From Bacillota bacterium (GTDB taxonomy: Bacteria; Bacillota; Clostridia; Lachnospirales; Bianqueaceae), in assembly GCA_017634575.1 (NCBI GenBank), contig JAGBND010000149.1, positions 1 through 49,213 of the forward strand: a stretch of DNA of 49,213 nt, given 5' to 3'. This document shows positions 42,826 through 49,213 of the stretch, in pieces; positions within the stretch are counted from its first letter, which is position 1; the number at the start of each line of letters is the position of its first letter. The position numbers and the translations under genes are program-made. The notes below the pieces were generated by a model, which saw only the letters and a list, made by a program, of their open reading frames with translations, ran no database searches and was not told the origin of the DNA.

Positions 42826-42975
42826 TGAGTTATCGATCAGGAAAGGATGGATTTTTGATGAATCAGTCAGGTACACAGACACTGGAGACAGATCGTCTTA
42901 AGGGATTATGGCATGACAGGAACTGTTAAACTGGAAATCTGCCGCAGATTCATTGGGTGTGAACCCGGGAACTGA
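42813..42975 (+). pseudogene. Truncated copy of the GNAT-Nudix 5' end joined to the 3' end of another gene
   Basis: From about 42813 to 42898 the sequence closely matches 37766-37853 (promoter -10, GATCAGGAAAGG, ATG and the first 14 codons). Here it encodes MNQSGTQTLETDRL, then KGLWHDRNC and a stop at 42929. From 42898 another frame reads LRDYGMTGTVKLEICRRFIG... to a stop at 42975, 18 bases before the next ATG and its ribosome site. This has the look of the C-terminal end of a lost gene that once preceded the small protein. So a deletion seems to have joined a GNAT 5' end to another gene's 3' end, out of frame. Confidence 0.7.
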
Positions 42976-42993
42976 GAAAGTGGAGGAAAAGCA

Positions 42994-43212
42994 ATGAAGT
43001 CGATTTTGATCAAGGATACGACACGGGAGGAGAGAATACGAATCGTTCACCAGGCTTTGTGGGGCGATTGCGGAACAGAATGCGAGTTTTGCTCCGGCTG
43101 TGATAACCGCGGCGGTGGGCGAACAGACCAGATCTATCAGCCATATATCGATGGCTTGAAGGAGATCCGGGAAATCAACGAGGCGTTTCGTAATCCGGTG
43201 GTACGAGGGTAG
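42994..43212 (+). CDS. Small Cys-rich protein
   Basis: Protein of 72 residues with Cys26-x3-Cys30-x2-Cys33-x2-Cys36 (DCGTECEFCSGCDNRGGG) in an otherwise charged sequence, ending IYQPYIDGLKEIREINEAFR. The four close Cys suggest a metal or iron-sulfur site. GGAGG is about 8 bases before ATG, so it is likely real. I recall similar small proteins in Lachnospiraceae with no established function; PurH labels sometimes given to them would not be supported by this sequence. 43213-43367 holds only the next promoter. Confidence 0.7.
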   Translation: MKSILIKDTTREERIRIVHQALWGDCGTECEFCSGCDNRGGGRTDQIYQPYIDGLKEIREINEAFRNPVVRG

Positions 43213-43295
43213 CGCATGATAATTGGAAGCTGAAATGGCGCATCCTATGCGATGGCGTCGGCGATGAAGGCGATGCTGCCATGTAAAATAAGGTG

Positions 43296-43325
43296 TTGCA
43301 TTTCAAACAGATTCGTCATTATAAT
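43296..43325 (+). promoter_or_regulatory. Promoter of the GPH-hydrolase-kinase operon
   Basis: TTGCAT-N18-TATAAT, 42 bases before the ATG at 43368. Confidence 0.65.
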
Positions 43326-43367
43326 GAAATGTACGAAAACGGATCTTTCAGCTTCAGGAGGCATGAC

Positions 43368-44759
43368 ATGAAAGAAAAGAGCAAAAGCATCGTAAAGTTT
43401 TCCGAGAAGCTTGGCTTTTTAAGCTTCTCCACTTCTACAAACATTGTTTTCAACTTCAAGAGCACGTATTACAAATTCTTTTTGACGTCCATTCTCATGA
43501 TCAATCCGGTGGCGGCTTCGAATATCGCGCTGATCGGCGCGATCTGGGATATTATCAACGACCCGTTCATCGGGGTGTGGGCGAACAACGTCAAATTCAA
43601 ATCCCGTGAGAAGGTGCGGCCCTGGCTGCTCTGGATCGCGGTTCCCTATGGACTTGGCATGGTGCTGCTCTTTACGGATTTCCATGTATCGGAGCGGTGG
43701 GATATTATCCTGGCGCTGATCGTTTTCTTTTTCTATGAGATCGCCAACACACTCCGCGGCATTCCGTACAACGGCATGGGCGCCCTTGTCTCCCGGGATG
43801 ACTCGGACCGAAAATCCATCAATGCCTATCGGTCGCTGGGCGCCTGTCTGGGCTCCGGCATTGGCGCAGTGGCCGTCCCGATGATCGTGAAAGCCTTCGG
43901 CGGTCTGAAGGGGCACAGCGTCATCAACTCCAGTGATTCGCCTGCCATCTTTAGATCGGCCATCTTCATGGGCGTGCTCATCGTCCTGGGCTGCCTGTGG
44001 CACTACTTTACGGTGCATGAGCGGGTCAAACAGGTCTCCGACGACGAGGAGAAGATCGGCATTGTGGAAACCTATAAGATGCTGTTCAAGTGCAAATCCT
44101 GGGTGCGGAACATGCTTTATATCATGAGCTATGGTGTTTCCACCTGCCTGCTGACTTCCTCCATTACCTATTACTGCGCCTACGTGCTGAATAATTCTTC
44201 TCTGGCCACGCCCATCATGGCGGTCTATCTGGTCTTTTCGATCATCTTTTCGGTGCTGACACCCAAAATCGACACGAAGCTGGGACGGAAGAAGACCATG
44301 ATCCTTGGCGCGCTGGTGATGATCGTCGGCAAAATTCCCTTCATTGTGGCGCCGGCGAGCGTGGTCATGGCCATTATCAATGCGGCTACCGCTGGCATCG
44401 GTCTGACGATGACCTTCATTATGTTCAATACCAACCGGAATGCGATTTCCGATATCGTGGAGGTGGAGAATGGACGGAGACTGGATACAATGGTCTCCAC
44501 CGCCGATAACCTGGTGTCCAAGATCGCGGAGGCCATTGTAGACAAGATGTTCCTGGTGGCGCTGGCGGCGGTAGGTTTCTCCGCGCAGCTGGCGGATCAG
44601 GGTCTGATGCAGAATGCCGCTACGCAGAATATGATTAATGCTCTGCTGGGATGGATTCCCGGCCTGGTAGCGGTGGTGATGCTGCTTTTTGCAGCGGGCA
44701 TCGATACCCAGAAGGAATACAACGAAGCAATGGCTGCTAAAGGTAAGGAGAACAGATGA
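43368..44759 (+). CDS. GPH-family (glycoside-pentoside-hexuronide) cation symporter
   Basis: Membrane protein of 463 residues with about twelve helices. EKLGFLSFSTSTNIVFNF at the N-terminus, then IGAIWDIINDPFIGVWANN and SREKVRPWLLWIAVPYG are hallmark sequences of the GPH (MelB-like) family, including the R-x-R-P-W loop. GPH proteins import sugars, glycosides or conjugated small molecules with sodium or protons. ATG 43368 has CAGGAGG 6 bases upstream; the frame is open to 43293 without a site. Its stop overlaps the start of the amide hydrolase gene (ATGA). This pairing suggests import of an amide-bearing or conjugated compound. Confidence 0.9.
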   Translation: MKEKSKSIVKFSEKLGFLSFSTSTNIVFNFKSTYYKFFLTSILMINPVAASNIALIGAIWDIINDPFIGVWANNVKFKSREKVRPWLLWIAVPYGLGMVLLFTDFHVSERWDIILALIVFFFYEIANTLRGIPYNGMGALVSRDDSDRKSINAYRSLGACLGSGIGAVAVPMIVKAFGGLKGHSVINSSDSPAIFRSAIFMGVLIVLGCLWHYFTVHERVKQVSDDEEKIGIVETYKMLFKCKSWVRNMLYIMSYGVSTCLLTSSITYYCAYVLNNSSLATPIMAVYLVFSIIFSVLTPKIDTKLGRKKTMILGALVMIVGKIPFIVAPASVVMAIINAATAGIGLTMTFIMFNTNRNAISDIVEVENGRRLDTMVSTADNLVSKIAEAIVDKMFLVALAAVGFSAQLADQGLMQNAATQNMINALLGWIPGLVAVVMLLFAAGIDTQKEYNEAMAAKGKENR

Positions 44760-45919
44760 TGAAAAATCCACATCAGTTTTTGACGGATCCGGCTCAGATC
44801 AGAACCGTGGAATCGATCCGCCGGGTGGACGAAAACGGATATTTGTACCATATGGTCTGTGATTACGACTATTATGACATTCCGGAAACCTTTCGGGCGA
44901 TGATCGATGCCGGCTGCTCCACCTTTGTGACGAAAAACCTGGAGGGGGAAGTCCTGTTCTGCCGCAACTACGATTACTCCCACTATAAAAACAATGACAA
45001 GATCAACAATCCCCGCACCGGTCTGAACATGATCGTGGAAGGGAACAATCCGAAAGCCAGATTCCGTTCCATCGGCTGCGGCGATGCCTACTGGCTGGAC
45101 TTCAAGAACGGCTCTTATACGAATGGCATGGCGGACGATGGCGTGACGGATCTGAGCAGCTTTATTATGTGTCCTTATCTTTGCATGGACGGCATGAACG
45201 AAGCAGGACTTGCGATCTCCATTCTGGCCCTGGGCGTGAGGGCGGATTGGGAAGAGATTCCGTTCGAGACCTATCAGGAAAGGCTGAATGAAAACCGCAT
45301 GAATCTCTTCCTGGAAAATCCGGGACAAACGCCGGATCCCTACTGGTTCAGAGCCCAGATCGGTTCGGTAGCGGTGAACAAGGCGGATCAGAAGGCCTGG
45401 GTCGCCAACATGGAATGGATCCGGACAAAGACGCCCGGAAAACCCACCTATCTGCATCCCATCGTGATGCGGATGGCGCTGGATCGCTGTGCGAATGTTG
45501 AAGAGGCCGTAGCCCTTCTTGGCAGTGTGAATGTCAGCGGCGCGATGCCGGGCGCGGATTACCACATTATGGTGGCGGACGTTACCGGAAAATCGAAGCT
45601 CGTGGAGTGGATCGGCGATGAGATGGCCGTGACGGATATCGATCACGCCACGAACCATTATGTCGCCAAGGAAGATCTGTTCTACCGGGACGGGCCCTGT
45701 GCGCGGGACGAGCTTCTGAAGGCCGGTCTGTACCGCATCAGAAAGGCCGGCATGCGGGAGGACTTTGCAGAGAACCTGTTAAAGCTGGTCATCCAGGATC
45801 CGACGAATGGCATCGACAATGCAAAAACACAGTATACCTGTATTTACAACCTGACCCGGAAGACCATGAAGGTCTTCTCCTGGGGAGACATGACAAAATC
45901 CTGGGAGTATACACTGTAA
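44756..45919 (+). CDS. Linear amide C-N hydrolase (choloylglycine-hydrolase / acylase-like Ntn enzyme)
   Basis: Protein of 387 residues. AGCSTFVTKNLEGEVLFCRNYDY contains the probable N-terminal nucleophile Cys54 and the following R-N-x-D motif of the Ntn CBAH/penicillin V acylase group. GMNEAGLAISILAL is a second family landmark. Cys54 is not at the start, so about 53 residues would have to be removed for activity, as in acid-ceramidase-like members. Otherwise the protein may be a related peptidase-C45-type enzyme. It would cleave an amide bond such as in N-acyl amino acids or bile-acid conjugates; the substrate is unknown. No signal peptide. Start 44756 (ATGATG) overlaps the GPH stop; AAGGAG is upstream. 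The SD of the next gene overlaps its stop. Confidence 0.83.
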   Translation: MMKNPHQFLTDPAQIRTVESIRRVDENGYLYHMVCDYDYYDIPETFRAMIDAGCSTFVTKNLEGEVLFCRNYDYSHYKNNDKINNPRTGLNMIVEGNNPKARFRSIGCGDAYWLDFKNGSYTNGMADDGVTDLSSFIMCPYLCMDGMNEAGLAISILALGVRADWEEIPFETYQERLNENRMNLFLENPGQTPDPYWFRAQIGSVAVNKADQKAWVANMEWIRTKTPGKPTYLHPIVMRMALDRCANVEEAVALLGSVNVSGAMPGADYHIMVADVTGKSKLVEWIGDEMAVTDIDHATNHYVAKEDLFYRDGPCARDELLKAGLYRIRKAGMREDFAENLLKLVIQDPTNGIDNAKTQYTCIYNLTRKTMKVFSWGDMTKSWEYTL

Positions 45920-45929
45920 GGAGTTCTTT

Positions 45930-48900
45930 ATGCCTCACGATATTACCGCGATCCGTGCGCATCTGAAACGCTTCATGACTAATATCCGTGATGTTTTGAC
46001 CACGGAAGAAGATTTTATCCGTTACGAAACACTATGCGCCAGGCTGCAGAACCTCGACAATCTGACCAAGATGCACTATACGGCGCATCCCGTGCTGACA
46101 AGGGAATATCTGCATACCCTGATTCAGGCCTATGAGGAGGCAGCCCTGGCTGCCGATGAAGTCCTCTCGGAAGAGGAGACCGGCCCCGTAGGTCTGCAGC
46201 TGAAGACCGTGGTCAGAGAACTGATGCCCTATCTGATGAGTGACCTGAACGGACTCAACCTCCTGAATCAGAACCCCACGCTGCCCGAAAAGCCCCTGTC
46301 GGAGCTTATTTCCCAGGTGCGCACCCAGACCGCCGATATGGAAGATGCCTACGCAGTGTCCATCAACCGGCCGGTTCTGATCCGACTAAACAGTCCAACC
46401 ACCAACGAGATCGGTCTGTTTACCCCTTCCCGTCCCGGTGATGCAAACGAACATAAGACAGCTTTTTCCCGGATGGCTGCAGTCCTCGGCGGGCCGGATC
46501 TGGTGGTGAAGACCAGGCCTTTGATGCTCACTCACGGCGGCGCCAGCACTGCCGGCGTCTTTGTTTCCCAGACGGAAGGCCTGGATCCCCTTAAGGTGCG
46601 TCCCGGTGATCCGCTGCTCGCCTTTAAGAAAAAGAATCTCGATACCGGCGCTGCCATATCCGATCTGGCGGGCATGCAGCTCATGGATTTTCTTGCCTCC
46701 GGCAAGACCCTGTCCAGAGGCCCCGAGGACTGTTATCTGCGGTTTAATCCGGACAGCGGAGCAGGCGCCCGGCTGATCGGTCTTTCCATCAAGCCGGACA
46801 CCATTCGCTTCAGCGCCGAGCCCTTTGATCCCGCTGCGCTGTCCGGGCTGAGCGTTATCCCGGCCGGTCTTTATGAACAGCTTCAGGATCCCACTTTCGA
46901 AACCCAGCTGCGCCTCAGCCTGCAGGATGTCCCCCTGCCTGAGGGAACCATTGAGCAGATTCTGGCACGCCGCAGCGCCCTGGTGGAGAAGGTGGAGCGG
47001 GACCGCGCTGTCTATCAGGATGCCGCTCCCGGTTTTGTTCAGCCCGGCAAGCTGCGCGTCGTGCCGGATGACGAATGGGATGCCTATCATCTTGGCGAGC
47101 TTGCCGCGGTAACGCCTGGCAGTCCCTTTGATAAACTGCTGCAGTTGCCGGCGGCATCCATAGACCGGGCGATAGCCTCCGAAGAAAGCTTCCCTCTAAG
47201 AGCCTATCCGGCCATCATCACCGGCAACGGTCTTTATCAGGAGAAGGATCCGCTGAATACGCAGCGGGAAGGAACCCTCAAACTGCAGATTCCCGTGCTG
47301 AACGGTCAGACGGCCCTGAAGGGCGCCGTGAGCAGCCGTTATCCCATCCAGTTCCGTCAAAATGATCAGCTCGTGCGGGGCATGTTCACCCTGCAGAGCG
47401 TCGTTGACATGAAGGCGGAGCTGAAAGCGGAAATCCAGAACTTTATTGATGACCCGGCGCTGGAGAAATACAAAGATGTTTTTCAGGCTATCCAGACCTA
47501 TTATACCGCCTCCACCATTCCCGGTCCGCTCCTGAAGCTGCCCTCTACCGCTGCAGATATCAAATATGGGGAAATGGGGCTTTCCAGGGAACGCGTGGAA
47601 GCGCTGGTGGCAGATCGGGAATTCGCCAAGGCGCTTAAGCTTCTTCAAAGCCGGGATACGCTTATCAGGAGAAAGGCCGAGATGGAGGAACGGCTTGGTT
47701 CTGCCCGCGGACAGCGTGCGGATCTTCGCAATGCAGCCATGAGCGATATCGCTGACGAGCTGGGCGTGCCGGCGCTGCTGGCCCGCTCCGTTCCTGCGCA
47801 GGCCGAGCTGGACGGCAAGGTGGTGGATGGTATTTTCATGGAGGAAGCCAAGGGACAGGATCTGAGAAAGGCTGTGCCCGGCTCTCCCATGGCTATGATT
47901 TCTGCCGATCAGTCGGACGAGGTTTTCAACACCAAAGGCCTGAAGTCCCTGGCGGACATGCAGATCCTGGACTATATCTGCCTGAATCAGGACCGCCATC
48001 AGTATAATATGTTTTATCAGTTTGAAGGGCTGGAAACCGGTCATCCGAAGTTTATCGGCGTGCAGGGGATCGACAATGACTATTCCTTCGGAACCCGCGT
48101 TCCCAAGGAAAAGGAATATATCGGCCATCTGCCTGCTCTTTCCGATATCCGGGTGATCAGCGAAAGCATGGCCAGATCGCTTTCTCAGCCCGGCCTGTTC
48201 GAGAAAATTGCCGCGAAAATGAAGGCTAACGGACTGAGGGAGGCGGAAGTCGACGCAGCCCGCCAGCGGCTTTTGGCTATCAAACGGCGTCTCGAAAAGG
48301 GCAAAATGACGGTGGTTCGTGATGAGGAGTGGGGCAAAGGACGCTTCACCTGGAAAGAGCTGGGAAAAGGTTCGGAGGACTCCTCGATTTTCCAGATTTT
48401 TAAACATTCCGTCGTGGAAACTCTGGCGTCCAAAGCCCAGAAGTATAAGGAAAATCCACAGCCGGTACCGAAGGATGAAACGATCGAATTTCAGGACGTC
48501 CTTAAGGTTGAGTCCTTAGGCGGGGAGGCCATGGACAGCTCCGAAGCGGAAAAGCGCGAGCATGCCGCTTCAGAGGAATTTATCAGAAAAGCGGAAGAAA
48601 ATCTCAGCGCCAACATAACCGTTCTCAACCCGGAGCATGCAGCTCTTTTCCGGATTCATGAGGATGCAGCCCAGATGCTGCAGTATGTGAAAGAGAATGC
48701 GCTTCCCTGGCCCTGGGGATCCAAACAGTACCGCGATATGCAAAGCGCATGCGAGAATCTGCTGCGCTATACCGGCAAGGTCCGGGAGAGGCTTTTGAAG
48801 GATCCTGCTGCGGATATTACATATCCGGAGAGTAAGGAATTGAAAAAGCTTCTGAAGGATGTAGCTGACAAAAGCACATTGTACACCGCTTACAAAAAAG

Positions 48901-49213
48901 AGGACCTGAAGCACCACGATCCGGGTTCTTCTACGGTGCAGCGTCAGAAGAATGCGGTTTACTGCGCAGAAAAGACGGCTGCTTTGCTGGAAGACTATGC
49001 TAAAGAGCGCCGCGCCCGTCTGGAGCCCATGCATCTGGTGTATGAGAAGCTGGAATACGAGCAGGCCAAGCTGAGCGGCAAAACAGGGAAGAGGCTTCGG
49101 GAACAAACAGCCAGAGTGCTCTATCTGGCAGGGCTCACCCGGATGGATTTCGCCAGGAAAACCGGCGTCGGCGTACTGAAAGCCCTGCACGCTGCCACCA
49201 TTTACGAACAGAC
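45930..49213 (+). CDS. Very large protein with two kinase-like modules (pseudokinase then kinase), 3' end outside window
   Basis: The frame is open for 1094 codons to the window edge, from ATG 45930 with AAGGAG (overlapping the previous stop) 6 bases upstream. No signal peptide or membrane helix is seen. Two segments resemble each other. Copy 1 (about 155-300): LGGPDLVVK, GVFVSQTEGLDP, LAGMQLMDFLASGKT, LIGLSIKPD. Copy 2 (about 590-725): LGVPALLAR, GIFMEEAKGQDL, LADMQILDYICLNQDRHQYN, FIGVQGIDNDYSFG. Copy 2 keeps D-R-H-x-x-N (Asp688, His690, Asn693) and I-D-N-D (Asp715, Asp717), as in PI3/4-kinase-like, HipA-like and related atypical kinases. Copy 1 has lost D, H and N. I infer pseudokinase plus kinase. 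The rest is helical and charged; substrate unknown. Confidence 0.75.
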   Translation, partial: MPHDITAIRAHLKRFMTNIRDVLTTEEDFIRYETLCARLQNLDNLTKMHYTAHPVLTREYLHTLIQAYEEAALAADEVLSEEETGPVGLQLKTVVRELMPYLMSDLNGLNLLNQNPTLPEKPLSELISQVRTQTADMEDAYAVSINRPVLIRLNSPTTNEIGLFTPSRPGDANEHKTAFSRMAAVLGGPDLVVKTRPLMLTHGGASTAGVFVSQTEGLDPLKVRPGDPLLAFKKKNLDTGAAISDLAGMQLMDFLASGKTLSRGPEDCYLRFNPDSGAGARLIGLSIKPDTIRFSAEPFDPAALSGLSVIPAGLYEQLQDPTFETQLRLSLQDVPLPEGTIEQILARRSALVEKVERDRAVYQDAAPGFVQPGKLRVVPDDEWDAYHLGELAAVTPGSPFDKLLQLPAASIDRAIASEESFPLRAYPAIITGNGLYQEKDPLNTQREGTLKLQIPVLNGQTALKGAVSSRYPIQFRQNDQLVRGMFTLQSVVDMKAELKAEIQNFIDDPALEKYKDVFQAIQTYYTASTIPGPLLKLPSTAADIKYGEMGLSRERVEALVADREFAKALKLLQSRDTLIRRKAEMEERLGSARGQRADLRNAAMSDIADELGVPALLARSVPAQAELDGKVVDGIFMEEAKGQDLRKAVPGSPMAMISADQSDEVFNTKGLKSLADMQILDYICLNQDRHQYNMFYQFEGLETGHPKFIGVQGIDNDYSFGTRVPKEKEYIGHLPALSDIRVISESMARSLSQPGLFEKIAAKMKANGLREAEVDAARQRLLAIKRRLEKGKMTVVRDEEWGKGRFTWKELGKGSEDSSIFQIFKHSVVETLASKAQKYKENPQPVPKDETIEFQDVLKVESLGGEAMDSSEAEKREHAASEEFIRKAEENLSANITVLNPEHAALFRIHEDAAQMLQYVKENALPWPWGSKQYRDMQSACENLLRYTGKVRERLLKDPAADITYPESKELKKLLKDVADKSTLYTAYKKEDLKHHDPGSSTVQRQKNAVYCAEKTAALLEDYAKERRARLEPMHLVYEKLEYEQAKLSGKTGKRLREQTARVLYLAGLTRMDFARKTGVGVLKALHAATIYEQ

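Noticed and set aside
43213-43367. Possible short gene starting near 43250
   Set aside because: The frame lacks a ribosome site and overlaps the promoter of the GPH operon.
43419-44771. 450-codon open frame opposite the GPH symporter
   Set aside because: His/Arg/Asp-rich composition typical of an antisense shadow; the plus strand encodes a clear membrane protein.

Overview
The window looks like a chromosomal segment of an anaerobic gut-type Firmicute, most likely a Lachnospiraceae member. This is inferred from AAGGAGG-type ribosome sites, consensus sigma-A promoters (TTGACA-N17-TATAAT), a tRNA-Leu without encoded CCA, moderate GC and the gene families present (domain-permuted GH3, GH3/AraC-GH39, AzlCD, DUF624, GPH symporter, linear-amide Ntn hydrolase). 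No phage, insertion sequence, CRISPR array or rRNA was seen.

Layout. 1-8.8 kb: the 5' part of a domain-permuted GH3 glycosidase, a zinc-ribbon single-pass membrane protein, a maf-gldG-like pair and a SleB-type cell-wall hydrolase. 8.9-13.7 kb: pcp-azlC-azlD, a C39-like peptidase overlapping a MATE exporter, and a divergent P-loop NTPase. 13.85-23.2 kb: an oligopeptide ABC transporter operon (A-B-C-D-F plus a small membrane protein) whose lipoprotein, one permease and both ATPases carry large insertions. A tRNA-Leu(AAG) follows. 23.5-32.1 kb: a minus-strand hemicellulose or oligosaccharide module. It consists of GH3 and an AraC-GH39 fusion behind a perfect promoter and a long structured leader, then two esterases and a DUF624 protein behind a second promoter. 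32.3-43.2 kb: mostly single accessory genes (MATE, an orphan lipoprotein, GNATs, a P-loop protein, a GNAT-Nudix fusion, an XRE-MFS pair, an APH-like kinase) plus a rearrangement scar. 43.3 kb to the end: a three-gene unit of GPH symporter, Ntn hydrolase and a very large protein with two kinase-like modules that runs off the window.

How parts work together. The 24-32 kb genes form a plausible local regulon: GH3 and the esterases would trim substituted oligosaccharides, and the AraC-GH39 protein, whose GH39 part lacks the usual acid/base Glu, would sense them. The Opp operon appears tuned so that the binding lipoprotein is made in excess, through a hairpin between oppA and oppB. The last operon suggests import of a conjugated small molecule and hydrolysis of its amide bond, beside an unexplained kinase-like protein.

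The strongest candidates for something new are the tandem pseudokinase-kinase protein and its operon (45930-end), the coordinately enlarged Opp transporter, and the structured GH3 leader in which a hairpin loop is complementary to bases beside the ribosome site. All functional statements come from reading motifs in the sequence. No database search was run.
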